This document shows, one piece after another, positions 1 through 9,835 of a DNA stretch of 64,000 nt. The notes beneath the pieces were generated by a model. It was not told where the DNA came from, ran no database searches, and saw only the letters and a list, made by a program, of their open reading frames with translations. The stretch is from Magnetospirillum aberrantis SpK (lineage in GTDB: Bacteria; Pseudomonadota; Alphaproteobacteria; Rhodospirillales; Magnetospirillaceae). How positions within the stretch are numbered: position 1 is the stretch's first letter; each line of letters begins with the position of its first letter. A program made the translations under genes and the position numbers. Where the stretch lies: assembly GCF_011022235.1 (NCBI RefSeq), contig NZ_JAAIYP010000034.1, forward strand, positions 1-64,000, in the 5' to 3' direction.

Positions 1-317
1 AAAATGCCAGCGCCTCGGAGCAGGCGTCGGCCACCTCCGAGGAGCTGGCCACCCAGGCCGAGGCGTTGCAGCACACCATCGCCTTCTTCCGCGTCGATGG
101 CAACGGTGCCGCCAAGCCCAGGACCAAGCCGGCGCCGGTCCGTCGCGCCGAGCCTGCCGTCCGGCCGGTGTCTCGTCCCACGGCCTCGGCCATGCGTCCG
201 TCCGGCCGCAAGACAAACGGTGCCAAGCCTAACGGCAAATCCAATGGCAGCGGTTACGCCTTCGACCTGAGCGCGGGTGGCCCCGACGGTCAAGACGCCG
301 AATTCGAACGCTGCTGA
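1..317 (+). CDS. Methyl-accepting chemotaxis protein, C-terminal end (5' truncated by window edge)
   Basis: Only the last ~104 codons are present; the reading frame begins at base 3. The visible part covers the end of the second methylation helix ([20 protein letters not shown]) and the conserved segment [12 protein letters not shown], then a Pro/Lys/Gly/Asn-rich linker ending in the tail DAEFERC. The same helix, linker style and tail occur in the two complete receptors downstream, so this is the first of at least three tandem paralogues. It would transmit a ligand signal to CheA/CheW at the membrane; its sensor domain lies outside the window. The gene is followed within 40 bases by the next receptor, which fits one operon. 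Family assignment is secure; the ligand is unknown. Confidence 0.93.
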   Translation, partial: NASASEQASATSEELATQAEALQHTIAFFRVDGNGAAKPRTKPAPVRRAEPAVRPVSRPTASAMRPSGRKTNGAKPNGKSNGSGYAFDLSAGGPDGQDAEFERC

Positions 318-351
318 ATACAACGAACGCACGACACCCCAGGGGGCTATT

Positions 352-2583
352 ATGCGCATGTCGGTGAAACTGAAGCTTGCTCTGTCCTTTGGCCTGATCC
401 TGGTGTTGTCGGCGGTGGCCGCATTCATTGGCGTCAACAGCCTGAACCAACTGGACCAGACGGCCCAAGGCTTGGTGAACGGTCCGGCCAAACGCCAGTC
501 CATCGTGCAGGATTTGAACACGACCTTCGTCGCCGTGGTGAAGGCGGAAAAAAACATGATGTTGGCCGCCACCGAGGAGGACATCGAACGCTACGACAAG
601 GAAGTCCTGGCCCTGCGTGACGAGGTCCGCAACCTGCGCGACGAATATCGCGGGGTGGCCAGCGAGGACGGACGCAAGCGCATCGACGCCTTCACCGTCG
701 AATGGGAGCGTTACGTGGCGGTGCAGGACAAGGTGCGCGAACTGACACACCAAAACAGCAACGTCAAGGCACGTGAGATGAGCATGAAGATCGGCGCGCC
801 CATCCTCCAGCCGATGATCGACGGGCTGCGGGCGTTGTCGCAGCGTCTTGAGACGGCTACCGGTGACCGGGCCAGGGCGCGGGTTCTGATCGACCGCATG
901 GTCGGCCGCACCATCGAGGCGGTCAAGGACCAGAAGAACGCCCTGTTGCTCAATGACGTCGCCGCCATGGAACCCTATGAGCGGGCCTCCAACGAGGCGG
1001 TGGCCGACGTGCGCCATCTGCGCGACCAGGCCCGCCCGTTGTTGGGCGAGGAGGAGGGGCGCCAACTCGACCAGCTTTCGGCACAGTTCGAGCGTTGGGC
1101 CAAGACCAACACCGATGCCCTGGCGCTCAATCACGAGAATTCGAACACGCGGGCGGCGGAATTGTCCGCCAGCCAGGGGCGGCAGTCCCTGGACAAGGCG
1201 CAGCGCGTTCTTGACGACATCGTCGGGCTCAACCAAGTGCTGATGAAGGAGGCTACGCAGAACGCCAGCGAAACCGCGGCCAGCGTGCGCAACCTGTTGA
1301 TCACCGTGGTCGTGGTGTCGCTGGTGCTCGGTATCGCCGCCGCCACCTGGATGGCGATAAGCATCAGCCGGGGCCTCGGCCGCTCGGTGGCGTTGGCCAA
1401 CGCGGTGGCGTTGGGCGACCTCACCCAGACGGTCGAGGTTAGCAGCAACGACGAAATCAAGGATCTGGTCGATTCCCTCAACGCCATGACCGCCAATTTG
1501 CGTGCCACGGCGGGGGTTGCCGAGCGCATCGCCCAGGGCGACCTGACGGTTCAGGCCAAGCGACTGTCGGACAAGGATGTGCTGGGGATCGCGCTGGAAA
1601 CCATGGTGGAGAAGCTGCGCGAGGTGGTGGCGGACGCGGGTTCGGCGGCGGAGAACGTGGCCGCCGGCAGCCAGGAACTGTCGGCCAGTTCGGAACAACT
1701 GAGCCAGGGGGCCACGGAACAGGCGTCGTCCACCGAGGAGGCGTCGGCGTCCATGGAGGAAATGGCGGCCAACATCCGCCAGAACGCCGAGAACGCCAGC
1801 CAGACGGAGAAGATCGCCCGCCAGTCGGCCAAGGACGCCCAAGCCTCGGGCGAGGCGGTGAGCCGCGCGGTCGAGGCGATGCGGACTATCGCCGAGAAGA
1901 TCGGCATCGTCCAGGAGATCGCCCGCCAGACCGATTTGTTGGCGCTGAACGCGGCGGTCGAGGCGGCGCGGGCCGGCGAGCACGGCAAGGGGTTTGCCGT
2001 GGTGGCGAGCGAGGTGCGCAAGCTGGCGGAACGCAGTCAGGCGGCGGCGGCCGAGATCAGCGGCCTGTCGGGCGAGACGGTCAAGGTGGCGCAGGAAGCG
2101 GGCGACATGCTGGGCAAGCTGGTGCCCGACATCAAGAAGACGGCGGAACTGGTGGAAGAAATCACCGCCGCCTGCCGGGAGCAGGACATCGGCGCCGACC
2201 AGATCAACCAGGCGATCCAGCAATTGGACAAGGTGACGCAACAGAACGCCTCGGCGTCGGAACAGGCGTCGGCCACCTCCGAGGAACTGGCCACCCAGGC
2301 GGAAGCGTTGCAGCACACCATCGCCTTCTTCCGCGTCGATGGCAACGGTGCCGCCAAGCCCAGGACCAAGCCGGCCCCGGCGCGGCCGGTGGCCAAGTCG
2401 GCGGCGGTCCATGCGGTGGCCCACCTGACCGCCGCCGCGTCCGGCGTCCGCGCCGCGCCGCGCAAGGTCGCCGGGGCCAAGCCCAACGGCAAGGGCAACG
2501 GCAAGAGCAACGGCGCCGGTTACGCCTTCGACCTCAGCACCGGCGGCCCGGATGGCCAGGACGCCGAATTCGAACGCTGCTGA
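352..2583 (+). CDS. Methyl-accepting chemotaxis protein with four-helix-bundle sensor, tandem HAMP
   Basis: A 743-residue transmembrane chemoreceptor. TM1 is about residues 8-28, followed by an all-helical periplasmic region to ~310 that resembles 4HB_MCP sensor domains, and TM2 at ~314-336. Two HAMP-like segments follow ([18 protein letters not shown] and [14 protein letters not shown]). The cytoplasmic hairpin has its tip near residues 523-560 ([20 protein letters not shown]), flanked by methylation helices. The tail ends in DAEFERC after a flexible linker. The start at 352 has AGGGGG eleven bases upstream; an ATG at 358 is the alternative. The signalling half (1525-2375) is nearly identical at DNA level to that of the next gene, while the sensor halves differ. 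It probably shares an operon with the flanking receptors and cheW-cheR-cheB. The ligand cannot be read from sequence. Confidence 0.95.
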   Translation: MRMSVKLKLALSFGLILVLSAVAAFIGVNSLNQLDQTAQGLVNGPAKRQSIVQDLNTTFVAVVKAEKNMMLAATEEDIERYDKEVLALRDEVRNLRDEYRGVASEDGRKRIDAFTVEWERYVAVQDKVRELTHQNSNVKAREMSMKIGAPILQPMIDGLRALSQRLETATGDRARARVLIDRMVGRTIEAVKDQKNALLLNDVAAMEPYERASNEAVADVRHLRDQARPLLGEEEGRQLDQLSAQFERWAKTNTDALALNHENSNTRAAELSASQGRQSLDKAQRVLDDIVGLNQVLMKEATQNASETAASVRNLLITVVVVSLVLGIAAATWMAISISRGLGRSVALANAVALGDLTQTVEVSSNDEIKDLVDSLNAMTANLRATAGVAERIAQGDLTVQAKRLSDKDVLGIALETMVEKLREVVADAGSAAENVAAGSQELSASSEQLSQGATEQASSTEEASASMEEMAANIRQNAENASQTEKIARQSAKDAQASGEAVSRAVEAMRTIAEKIGIVQEIARQTDLLALNAAVEAARAGEHGKGFAVVASEVRKLAERSQAAAAEISGLSGETVKVAQEAGDMLGKLVPDIKKTAELVEEITAACREQDIGADQINQAIQQLDKVTQQNASASEQASATSEELATQAEALQHTIAFFRVDGNGAAKPRTKPAPARPVAKSAAVHAVAHLTAAASGVRAAPRKVAGAKPNGKGNGKSNGAGYAFDLSTGGPDGQDAEFERC
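1525..2375 (+). repeat. Long direct repeat, copy 1 (chemoreceptor signalling module)
   Basis: This ~851-bp stretch matches 3638-4488 with no visible indel (constant offset of 2113 bases) and only scattered base changes. It encodes the second HAMP, both methylation helices, the signalling tip and the start of the tail. Its last ~135 bases also match 1-133, the end of the first, truncated receptor. Divergent sensor halves joined to near-identical signalling halves suggest gene conversion or recent segmental duplication. Confidence 0.9.
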
Positions 2584-2608
2584 CACATCTGTTCAGGGGG
2601 ATACGGCC

Positions 2609-4669
2609 ATGCGCATATCGATCAAGGCGAAACTCGGCGGGCTCGTCGGTCTGGCGATCGCCGGTCTGCTCGGGATCATCGGCGGTGGGATCGCCAAGGA
2701 CAATGTCCTTGAGCAACTCTACGCGGTCGAGGGCATGGCCCAGCAGGTCGCCGTGGATATTCTCAATCTGCGGCGCTACGAAAAGGACTTCCTGCTGACC
2801 AACGCCGTCGCTGCCAAGGGGGAGCACGACAAGGTCTATGGCGAACTGGGGGGACGACTTCAGACCATCGCCGCCGCCGCTCGCGGCCACGGGCTCGAGG
2901 TGGGAAGCGAGTTGACGGCGTTGGCCAATGCCCTGGCCACCTATCGCGACACCTTTTCCCGTCTGGTCGAGATGCAGACCAAGGCGGGCCTGACCCCCGA
3001 CCAGGGGCTCGAGGGAGAGCTGAGGCGGGCGGTGCAGGAGATGGAAAGAACAGCCAATGCGGCCAACAACGTGGTGCTGGTCCGCGACATCCTGATGATG
3101 CGGCGTCATGAGAAGGACTTCCTTCTGCGCGGCGAACAACAGACCATCGACCGGTTCGAGGCGGCCTACGCTTCGTTCACTCAGAATCTGGGACGTCGCC
3201 CCGTCGGCGGGATGGCCGAACGGGGCGATGCCTATCGCAGTGCGTTCATGGCCCTGGTCGAGGCCAAGCGGGCCATCGGGCTGGACCACAAAAGCGGCCT
3301 GATCGGCGCCATGCGCAGTGCTGTCCATGCCACCGACACGGTGCAGGAACAGGCGCTGACAAAGCTGCGCGAGGCGACGATGCAGGCCGGGGACCGGCTG
3401 CACAACACCATCGTCGCCATTTCGCTGGCGGTGGTGGTGGCCCTGGCCGCGCTTGGCGTCTATATCAGCCGGCAGATCCTGGCGCCGGTTCGTCAGTTGG
3501 CCCATTCCCTCCGCGTGTTGTCCACTGGCGACGTGGAAACGCCCATCGACATCCGCACCAACGATGAAATCAACGACATGGCCGAGGCGTTGCGGACCAT
3601 GGCCGTCAACCTGCGCGCCACCGCCGGTGTCGCCGACCGCATCGCCCAGGGCGACCTGACGGTCCAGCCCAAGCGACTGTCGGACAAGGACACGCTGGGC
3701 ATGGCGCTGGAAACCATGGTGGAGAAGCTGCGCGAGGTGGTGGCGGACGCGGGTTCGGCGGCGGAGAACGTGGCCGCCGGCAGCCAGGAACTGTCGGCCA
3801 GTTCGGAACAACTGAGCCAGGGCGCCACGGAACAGGCGTCGTCCACCGAGGAGGCGTCGGCGTCCATGGAGGAAATGGCGGCCAACATCCGCCAGAACGC
3901 CGAGAACGCCAGCCAGACGGAAAGGATCGCGCGCCAGTCGGCCAAGGACGCGCAGGTTTCAGGCGAGGCGGTGAGCCGCGCGGTCGAGGCGATGCGGACC
4001 ATCGCCGAGAAGATCGGCATCGTCCAGGAGATCGCCCGCCAGACCGATTTGTTGGCGCTGAACGCGGCGGTCGAGGCGGCGCGGGCCGGCGAGCACGGCA
4101 AGGGCTTCGCCGTGGTGGCGAGCGAGGTGCGCAAGCTGGCGGAACGCAGTCAGGCGGCGGCGGCCGAGATCAGCGGCCTGTCGGGCGAGACGGTCAAGGT
4201 GGCGCAGGAAGCGGGCGAAATGCTGGGCAAGCTGGTGCCCGACATCAAGAAGACCGCCGAATTGGTCGAAGAGATCACCGCCGCCTGCCGGGAACAGGAC
4301 ATCGGCGCCGATCAGATCAACCAGGCGATCCAGCAATTGGACAAGGTGACGCAACAAAATGCCAGCGCCTCGGAACAGGCCTCGGCCACCTCGGAGGAAC
4401 TGGCCACCCAGGCCGAGTCGTTGCAGCACACCATCGCCTTCTTCCGTGTCGATGGCAACGGTGCCGCCAAGCCCAGGACCAAGCCGGCGCCGGTCCGTCG
4501 CACGGAAAAGGTGGCGCATATGCTTACCCATCCGGTGACGGCGGTCCGCGTCGCACCGCGCAAGGTCAACGGCGTCAAACCGAACGGCAAGGGTAACGGC
4601 GCCGGTTACGCTTTCGACCTGAGCGCCGGCGGTCCCGACGGTCAGGATGCCGAATTCGAACGCTGCTGA
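2609..4669 (+). CDS. Methyl-accepting chemotaxis protein with HBM-type (helical bimodular) sensor
   Basis: A 686-residue chemoreceptor. TM1 is ~9-31 and TM2 ~267-289. The periplasmic part carries the repeated signature of HBM sensor domains: [11 protein letters not shown] near residue 53 and [11 protein letters not shown] near residue 163. HBM receptors such as Pseudomonas McpS bind organic acids including TCA-cycle intermediates, so an organic-acid ligand is plausible but inferred. HAMP, methylation helices and the [20 protein letters not shown] tip follow, then the linker and the tail DAEFERC shared with the two preceding receptors. The start at 2609 has the Shine-Dalgarno AGGGGG at 2595-2600; it lies 25 bases after the previous stop. 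cheW follows 20 bases downstream. Confidence 0.95.
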   Translation: MRISIKAKLGGLVGLAIAGLLGIIGGGIAKDNVLEQLYAVEGMAQQVAVDILNLRRYEKDFLLTNAVAAKGEHDKVYGELGGRLQTIAAAARGHGLEVGSELTALANALATYRDTFSRLVEMQTKAGLTPDQGLEGELRRAVQEMERTANAANNVVLVRDILMMRRHEKDFLLRGEQQTIDRFEAAYASFTQNLGRRPVGGMAERGDAYRSAFMALVEAKRAIGLDHKSGLIGAMRSAVHATDTVQEQALTKLREATMQAGDRLHNTIVAISLAVVVALAALGVYISRQILAPVRQLAHSLRVLSTGDVETPIDIRTNDEINDMAEALRTMAVNLRATAGVADRIAQGDLTVQPKRLSDKDTLGMALETMVEKLREVVADAGSAAENVAAGSQELSASSEQLSQGATEQASSTEEASASMEEMAANIRQNAENASQTERIARQSAKDAQVSGEAVSRAVEAMRTIAEKIGIVQEIARQTDLLALNAAVEAARAGEHGKGFAVVASEVRKLAERSQAAAAEISGLSGETVKVAQEAGEMLGKLVPDIKKTAELVEEITAACREQDIGADQINQAIQQLDKVTQQNASASEQASATSEELATQAESLQHTIAFFRVDGNGAAKPRTKPAPVRRTEKVAHMLTHPVTAVRVAPRKVNGVKPNGKGNGAGYAFDLSAGGPDGQDAEFERC
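3638..4488 (+). repeat. Long direct repeat, copy 2 (chemoreceptor signalling module)
   Basis: Second copy of the repeat at 1525-2375. Recombination between the copies would delete 2113 bases and leave one hybrid receptor with an intact reading frame, because the offset equals one complete gene-to-gene period. Short-read assembly could also collapse or swap copies here. Confidence 0.9.
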
Positions 4670-4688
4670 GCGAAAGAGGAGAACCACC

Positions 4689-5180
4689 ATGGACGGCGGC
4701 CGTAACTCCAACAATCAAAACGAGCAGGTCGTCACGCTGGGCCTGGGCAGCGAGATATTCGCGGTGGCGGTGGACCGGGTTCGGGAAATCCTCGACTTGG
4801 TTCCCATCACCCACCTGCCGCATGCGCCTGCTTATCTGTTGGGCCTGATCGATGTACGCGGTCGCGGCGTTCCGGTCATCGACCTGAGGGTCAAATTGGG
4901 CATGGCGGCAGTCGACCACACCCTGAACACCAGGATACTGGTGTTGCAATGCGACGTGGCCGGGCGGCCGCTGGACGTGGGGCTGATGGCCGACCGAGTC
5001 TACGAAGTCACCGCGCTGGACAGTGAGGCCACGGCACCGCCCCCCGATATGGAGCGGCTGTGGCATTCCGACTATATCGAACGCATCGGCCGTCATGGTG
5101 GCGACTTCGTCATCGTCCTCGACCTGATGCGGCTGTTCGCCGACGAAACCGCCCTGTTGCAAGCTGGCGCCGCATGCTGA
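4689..5180 (+). CDS. cheW: Chemotaxis coupling protein CheW
   Basis: A 163-residue CheW-domain protein that couples receptors to the kinase CheA in the cytoplasmic array. The fold is recognisable from VTLGLGSEIFAVAVDRVREILDL, the conserved ITHLPHAPAYLLGLIDVRGRGVPVIDLR core and the GDFVIVLDLMRLF end. The start at 4689 is chosen because AGAGGAGA lies 6 bases upstream and the encoded N-terminus then leads directly into the domain. It follows the receptor gene by 19 bases and overlaps cheR by 7, so it is co-transcribed and probably translationally coupled. No cheA is in the window; the kinase must be encoded elsewhere or upstream of the edge. Confidence 0.95.
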   Translation: MDGGRNSNNQNEQVVTLGLGSEIFAVAVDRVREILDLVPITHLPHAPAYLLGLIDVRGRGVPVIDLRVKLGMAAVDHTLNTRILVLQCDVAGRPLDVGLMADRVYEVTALDSEATAPPPDMERLWHSDYIERIGRHGGDFVIVLDLMRLFADETALLQAGAAC

Positions 5181-6013
5181 GCCAGGGAGACTTCAAGCGT
5201 CTGGCCCGTTTCATCGAAGGCTATTGCGGAATCCGCATGCCCGACAGCAAGCGGACCATGTTGGAGGGGCGGTTGCGGCGGCGGCTGACGGCGTTGCGGC
5301 TGGACGACTACCACCAGTATTGCCGCTATCTCTTCGACGAAGACGGGTTGGCGGAAGAGGCGGTGCATCTGATTGACGCCGTGACCACCAACAAGACGGA
5401 TTTCTTTCGCGAACCCGAGCATTTCCGCTATTTGGCCAGTACCGCGCTGCCCGATCTGCTGAATAGCCGGGGCGGGGGGCGGACGTCGAGGCTGGTGGTG
5501 TGGAGTTCGGCCTGTTCGGTCGGTGCCGAGCCCTATACCCTGGCCATGGTCTTGGCCGATCTGTCGGCGCAGGGAGCCGCCCAAGGGGCCGGCTTCGACT
5601 TCACCGTGTTGGCCACAGACATCTCGACCAGAGTGCTCGACAAGGCTGCGCAGGGTATTTATCCCGAGGACATGGTGGCGCCGGTGCCGCCGGAATATCG
5701 CCGGGCCTTCTTCATGCGGGCCCGCGACCACCAGCGCCATGAGATGCGGGTGGTGCCGGAATTGCGGGCCAAGGTGCAGTTCACGCGCATGAACCTGCTT
5801 GAGGATTCCTATCCGTTGGACCAGCCGGCGGATGTGGTGTTTTGCCGCAATGTCTTGATATATTTCGACAAGCTGACACAGCAACGGGTGCTGGAACGGC
5901 TGTGTGGCGCGTTGCGGCCAGGCGGATACCTGTTTCTCGGTCATTCCGAAACGGTGGGCAACCACCATCCGACCATCGTTCAAGTGGCGCCGACGGTGTT
6001 CGTGCGGATCTGA
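5174..6013 (+). CDS. cheR: Chemotaxis protein methyltransferase CheR
   Basis: A 279-residue S-adenosylmethionine-dependent methyltransferase that methylates glutamates in chemoreceptors. The N-terminal helical domain includes [14 protein letters not shown]; the SAM-binding motif is [15 protein letters not shown] near residues 108-125; the catalytic fold continues with [12 protein letters not shown] and [11 protein letters not shown]. The beta-subdomain loop near residues 176-193 ([15 protein letters not shown]) has the length of tether-binding CheR proteins but lacks the glycines typical of enzymes that bind the enterobacterial pentapeptide. The start ATG overlaps the cheW stop. Neighbouring receptors carry an unusual conserved C-terminal tail, which may be the matching docking site (inference). 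Confidence 0.95.
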   Translation: MLSQGDFKRLARFIEGYCGIRMPDSKRTMLEGRLRRRLTALRLDDYHQYCRYLFDEDGLAEEAVHLIDAVTTNKTDFFREPEHFRYLASTALPDLLNSRGGGRTSRLVVWSSACSVGAEPYTLAMVLADLSAQGAAQGAGFDFTVLATDISTRVLDKAAQGIYPEDMVAPVPPEYRRAFFMRARDHQRHEMRVVPELRAKVQFTRMNLLEDSYPLDQPADVVFCRNVLIYFDKLTQQRVLERLCGALRPGGYLFLGHSETVGNHHPTIVQVAPTVFVRI

Positions 6014-6036
6014 CGCAAAAGGTGATGGGGGGAAGA

Positions 6037-7122
6037 ATGAAGGACAAGGTCAAGGTCCTGGTGGTGGACGATTCGGCGTCGGTGCGTCAGACGTTGGCCG
6101 ACATCTTGTCCAGTGATCCAGGCATCGAGGTGGTGGGGACCGCGGCGGACCCGTTTGTTGCCGCCCAGCGGATGCGCGATGTGCTGCCCGATGTCATCAC
6201 CCTGGATGTGGAGATGCCGCGCATGGACGGCATCACGTTTCTGCGCAAGATCATGGCGCAGAGGCCGATTCCGGTGGTCATGTGTTCGTCGTTGACCGAA
6301 CAGGGATCGGAAACCCTGATGCAGGCGCTGGAGGCCGGCGCCGTCGACGTCGTCCTCAAGCCCAAGATGGACGTCCGCCAGTCGCTGTTGGAAACCGCCG
6401 CCACCATCTGCGACACCGTGCGTGCCGCAGCTCATGCCCGTTTGTCGCAAATGCGCGCGGTGCGCGATTGCCGTCGTCCGGTCGAACGCAAACTGTCGGC
6501 CGACGTGATCATGCCGCCGCCGGCGCCGGGTGCCCATGCCATGGCGCGAACCACGGAAAAGGTGGTGTGCATCGGCGCTTCGACCGGCGGCACCGAATCG
6601 TTGCGGGTGGTGCTCGAAGGGTTGCCGGTGGACAGTCCCGGTATCGTCATCGTCCAGCATATGCCGGAAAAGTTCACCGCCGCCTTCGCCCGCCGCCTTG
6701 ATGGCCTGTGCGAGGTCGAGGTCAAGGAAGCCGAGGACGGCGACACCGTGTTGCGCGGCCGGGTGCTGATCGCGCCGGGCAACCGCCACATGCTGTTGCA
6801 ACGGAGCGGAGCGCGCTATTACGTCAGCATCAAGGACGGGCCGCAGGTGTCGCGCCATCGGCCGTCGGTGGACGTGCTGTTCCGTTCGGCGGCCCACCAT
6901 GCCGGCGCCAACGCCCTGGGCATCCTGATGACCGGCATGGGGGACGACGGGGCCAGCGGCATGGCCGAGATGCGGGCCGCCGGTGCCACCACCATCGCCC
7001 AGGACGAGGCCAGTTGCGTGGTGTTCGGCATGCCGAAAGAGGCGATCGCCCGTGGTGGCGTCGAAAAGGTGGTGCCGCTTGATCTGTTGGCGGCCGAAAT
7101 CCTGAGAGCCGACAAGGGCTGA
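6037..7122 (+). CDS. cheB: Chemotaxis response regulator and protein-glutamate methylesterase CheB
   Basis: A 361-residue two-domain enzyme that removes receptor methyl groups and deamidates receptor glutamines. The receiver domain has the acidic pair in VLVVDDSAS and the phospho-acceptor Asp57 in [13 protein letters not shown]. The C-terminal esterase has Ser182 in [10 protein letters not shown], His208 in VQHMPEKFT and Asp304 in [10 protein letters not shown], the expected triad. A start at 6025 is also in frame; 6037 is preferred because GGGGGG lies just upstream and the protein then begins like other CheB proteins. It lies 23 bases after cheR. Its stop codon abuts the stop of the convergent gene, the two forming TGATCA. 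Confidence 0.96.
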   Translation: MKDKVKVLVVDDSASVRQTLADILSSDPGIEVVGTAADPFVAAQRMRDVLPDVITLDVEMPRMDGITFLRKIMAQRPIPVVMCSSLTEQGSETLMQALEAGAVDVVLKPKMDVRQSLLETAATICDTVRAAAHARLSQMRAVRDCRRPVERKLSADVIMPPPAPGAHAMARTTEKVVCIGASTGGTESLRVVLEGLPVDSPGIVIVQHMPEKFTAAFARRLDGLCEVEVKEAEDGDTVLRGRVLIAPGNRHMLLQRSGARYYVSIKDGPQVSRHRPSVDVLFRSAAHHAGANALGILMTGMGDDGASGMAEMRAAGATTIAQDEASCVVFGMPKEAIARGGVEKVVPLDLLAAEILRADKG

Positions 7123-8856
7123 TCAGAACAAAAGGTCGTCGATCTCGGTCTCGGTGGGTTCCGTCCGCGGGGGGGCGTCGGCGGTCGCCGCGGCGGCGCC
7201 GAACAGGTCGTGCAGGGCGCGTTCGCTGGCCATGGTGTAATTTCCCGATAGCCGCGACAACACCAGATTCTTGAGTTCCTCGATTCGGGAGGTGTCGATC
7301 GGCGTGCTGGCGGCGATGTCGTTCAGACCTTGAGCCACGTTGCGCAGGCGCCGGGCGAAGCCGTCGGATACGGCGATGTGCTCGCAGCCGCCGCGCAACA
7401 ACATCTGTGCCCGATGGCTGTCCGTTTCCAGCACGTTCAGGGCCGCCGCCTGTTCGGCACCGATTGCCGATAGTCGTTCTGTCGCTTCGCGCAGGCGGGC
7501 AACCGCCAAGCCGATGGCCTCGCCGTCGTGGCCGTTGTGGTTGTCGGCCAGGATTTCGGCCAGGGCTTGGGCGGTTTGAAGGCCGGACATCAGGGTTTCA
7601 GCGTCTTCCTCCGTGCGGGTGGCCAACTGGCGTAAACTTTGTGCCACCACGCTGAGGGTCCGGCCACGGTCGCCCAGCCGGGAGCATTTGAACGAAGCGT
7701 TGAGCGCCATGATCTTGAGGTCGGCCTCGATGGAATGGATCGCCTCCACATGGGCGACCATGGTGGCGACGGCGGTGCATACCGAGTTCATGGTTCCCCC
7801 GGTGCGCGTCAGTGCCGTGGCGTATTCCTCGAGCAGTCGTTCGACCTGACCGATCTCGCGACCAAGGTCGGTCAGGAACGAGCCGTCGCCGCCGCCGAAA
7901 CTGTCGCGGCCCAGGGAGGTGATGGCCTCGGTCTCGCCGGCAAGGTCGGCCAGACTGATCGACACTTGGCCGACTTGTTCCAAAAGATCGGCGGCGGTCT
8001 GCTCCAACTGGTGGGCCTGCAACGAGGCCACCAGAGAGACCGCCTGGGCGGTGTCGGCGGCAGGCACGTCGGGGGGCGGGACGCACAACCCGCCCAGCAC
8101 GGTCATCGCCTCGGCGACGTGTTCTGTGCGCTGGCGGGTGATGTCGCCGATCTGCAAGGCCATGACCGCTTGTCCGACCTTGTCGCCGGCCAGACGCGAA
8201 CGTCGGCCGATCGAGGCGGCTGCCTCCGCCACCTGGCGCCGCTGTTCGTTCAATGTATGCAGGCTGTCGTCCAACCGGTGGGTCAGGGACAGCAACGCGC
8301 CGCCGTGGCGTTCGGCAAAGCCAGCCTGAGCCTGTCGCGCTTCCGACGTGTCGGCGGTAAGGGCGTGCAGTTCCGTGGACAGTACCGCCAATTCACGGGC
8401 CGCGTCGGCGGCCAGCCGGTCGATCTCTCGGGTGAAGACGGAAAAGTCGGTGCTGCGGTCGTCAAGATGGGCGGCCTCGACCTTGGCGTTCAGAGCCACC
8501 AGCTTGACTTCGGCGACGGTGCGGCTAAGCCGCACCAGCCGGCTGGCCATCGCGGTCAATGCGCCTTCCAACCCGCTCAGTCTTGTCACCGTGTCGCCCT
8601 GGCCGGTGGCGCCCAATTCGGCCGCCACCGCCAACGCCGCCGTCAAGTCGTCAATGCAGGCACGCATATCGGTGCGTTCGAATTGGGCGGTCAGGGCGGT
8701 GAAGGTCTGGGCGATGGTGTCCCAGCACGTCACCGCCTCACCCAGACCGCTGCCGGCATCCAGGAACACCGCCTCCAGACCATCGGCGACGCCGCTTAGT
8801 TCGGCGAAAGCGTGTGCGGTCTGCCGGTCGAATCCCGTAACAAAGGCGTTTGTCAT
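7123..8856 (-). CDS. Soluble MCP-like coiled-coil protein with two degenerate receptor-tip segments
   Basis: A 577-residue protein without signal peptide or membrane segment, predicted almost fully helical. Two stretches resemble the chemoreceptor signalling tip: VKLVALNAKVEAAHLDDRSTDFSVFTREIDRLA near residue 140 and LKIMALNASFKCSRLGDRGRTLSVVAQSLRQLA near residue 395. Both keep the ALNA core but lose the EAARAGE and GFAVVA consensus. Between them is VMALQIGDITRQRTEHV, a motif seen near helical chemotaxis proteins. The C-terminus ends in an acidic tail, TEIDDLLF. The start at 8856 has GGAGAAG upstream. It converges on cheB with no intergenic base. A role in chemotaxis or signal damping is inferred from context; exact function is unknown. 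Confidence 0.6.
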   Translation of the reverse strand: MTNAFVTGFDRQTAHAFAELSGVADGLEAVFLDAGSGLGEAVTCWDTIAQTFTALTAQFERTDMRACIDDLTAALAVAAELGATGQGDTVTRLSGLEGALTAMASRLVRLSRTVAEVKLVALNAKVEAAHLDDRSTDFSVFTREIDRLAADAARELAVLSTELHALTADTSEARQAQAGFAERHGGALLSLTHRLDDSLHTLNEQRRQVAEAAASIGRRSRLAGDKVGQAVMALQIGDITRQRTEHVAEAMTVLGGLCVPPPDVPAADTAQAVSLVASLQAHQLEQTAADLLEQVGQVSISLADLAGETEAITSLGRDSFGGGDGSFLTDLGREIGQVERLLEEYATALTRTGGTMNSVCTAVATMVAHVEAIHSIEADLKIMALNASFKCSRLGDRGRTLSVVAQSLRQLATRTEEDAETLMSGLQTAQALAEILADNHNGHDGEAIGLAVARLREATERLSAIGAEQAAALNVLETDSHRAQMLLRGGCEHIAVSDGFARRLRNVAQGLNDIAASTPIDTSRIEELKNLVLSRLSGNYTMASERALHDLFGAAAATADAPPRTEPTETEIDDLLF

Positions 8857-8935
8857 GGCCGTCTTCTCCGCCTGGCGCCGTTGTGTCCTCGGATTATCTC
8901 TGCGACCGCAAGCGGTGGACAAGGCTGAGCACCAT

Positions 8936-8974
8936 CCTCCTCCCCTCCCTCAGAAGAGGGGCGGAGAGGGGGAG
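8936..8974. repeat. GC-rich imperfect palindrome
   Basis: A pyrimidine-rich arm (CTCCTCCCCTCCCTC) and a purine-rich arm (GAGGGGCGGAGAGGGGGAG) face each other across an AGAA loop. This composition is typical of short interspersed palindromes in alphaproteobacterial genomes. It lies in the ~300-base gene-free space between the MCP-like gene and the LuxR-type gene, where nothing else coding was seen. Confidence 0.45.
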
Positions 8975-9071
8975 TAGACGCTATCCATACGATAAAATAC
9001 CACCGGCTGTGGTGTGTTGAGGCTGTCTGCCACAACATTTTATGGCGCAGAGGATTTTTCACCGAAAGCAT

Positions 9072-9096
9072 GTTGTCCATGCGGATAGTAGACAAC
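9072..9096. promoter_or_regulatory. Inverted repeat upstream of the LuxR-type gene
   Basis: GTTGTC (9072-9077) and GACAAC (9091-9096) form a perfect 6-bp inverted repeat with a 13-base spacer, 62 bases before the ATG at 9158. Position and symmetry suggest an operator, possibly autoregulatory. No family consensus is recognised. Confidence 0.3.
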
Positions 9097-9157
9097 GGTA
9101 AAACGGATGTTAGTCTTTGGTTGAACTTTCAAAAGTTGGGCAAAGAAGGGTGGCGCT

Positions 9158-9799
9158 ATGACTATCGTTGTGGCAGGAGAAAACCGTCTGGCCAAAGACA
9201 ACCTTATCTCAAGCATTTTAGAGAATTCCGAGATAAATGCGATGTCATTGGACAACCTTGAGGATGTTGTCGCCGCCGCCGACAGCATGGACGCGGACAC
9301 GCTGGTGCTCCTTGATTACGAAATGGGGGCGGCAATAGAGACGTTGTATGAACTGCGCAGCCGTTTGAACGGGCGCCTCTGGGTGGCACTATACAGTGCG
9401 CCGGGAAACCCGGACGAAGCCATGCGTTGCCTTAATCTCGGGTATGACGGCTATTTGCCGCGCACCATGCCGGCGTCGGCCATCGTCTGCGCCATACAGT
9501 TAATGATGCGGGGGGAACGGTTCGTGCCCTCCATCACCATCGACGGTTCGCCACGCATGTTCGGCGAACGGACGAGGAGCCTGTCGGCGTTGTCGCCGCG
9601 ACAAAGCGAAATCCTCAGCCTGGTCGCGACCGGCGCCTCGAACAAGCACATCGCCCGTGCGTTGCTGGTCGAGGAAGTGACGGTGAAATCACACGTCAAG
9701 GCGATCTTTCGCAAACTGGGGGTTCGCACCCGAACCGAGGCGGCCCGCTACATGCTGACCGGTGCCGAGCGGCTACGGCCGCAACAGGCGCTGTTCTGA
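9158..9799 (+). CDS. LuxR-family response regulator with atypical receiver domain
   Basis: A 213-residue transcription regulator. The C-terminal LuxR helix-turn-helix is clear (LSPRQSEILSLVATGASNKHIARALLVEEVTVKSHVKAIFRKLGVRTRTEA, residues ~148-200, discontinuously cited here by its ends). The N-terminal ~120 residues have the receiver length and an Asp53 in LVLLDYEMG. The usual acidic pair after strand 1 is replaced by AGEN, and the conserved Lys position reads YLPRTM, so normal phosphorylation is doubtful. The start has AAGAAGG upstream. It stands alone, with an inverted repeat before it and a hairpin after it; no kinase is adjacent. Target genes are unknown. Confidence 0.85.
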   Translation: MTIVVAGENRLAKDNLISSILENSEINAMSLDNLEDVVAAADSMDADTLVLLDYEMGAAIETLYELRSRLNGRLWVALYSAPGNPDEAMRCLNLGYDGYLPRTMPASAIVCAIQLMMRGERFVPSITIDGSPRMFGERTRSLSALSPRQSEILSLVATGASNKHIARALLVEEVTVKSHVKAIFRKLGVRTRTEAARYMLTGAERLRPQQALF

Positions 9800-9835
9800 C
9801 GCTGGATGCGGGCTATTTCTTCACGCGAAACCTGG

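Noticed and set aside
229-2586. Long minus-strand open frame (785 codons) across the second chemoreceptor
   Set aside because: It is the antisense shadow of a secure receptor gene; its translation is His/Arg/Gly-rich low-complexity text without a family, as expected from high-GC codon bias.
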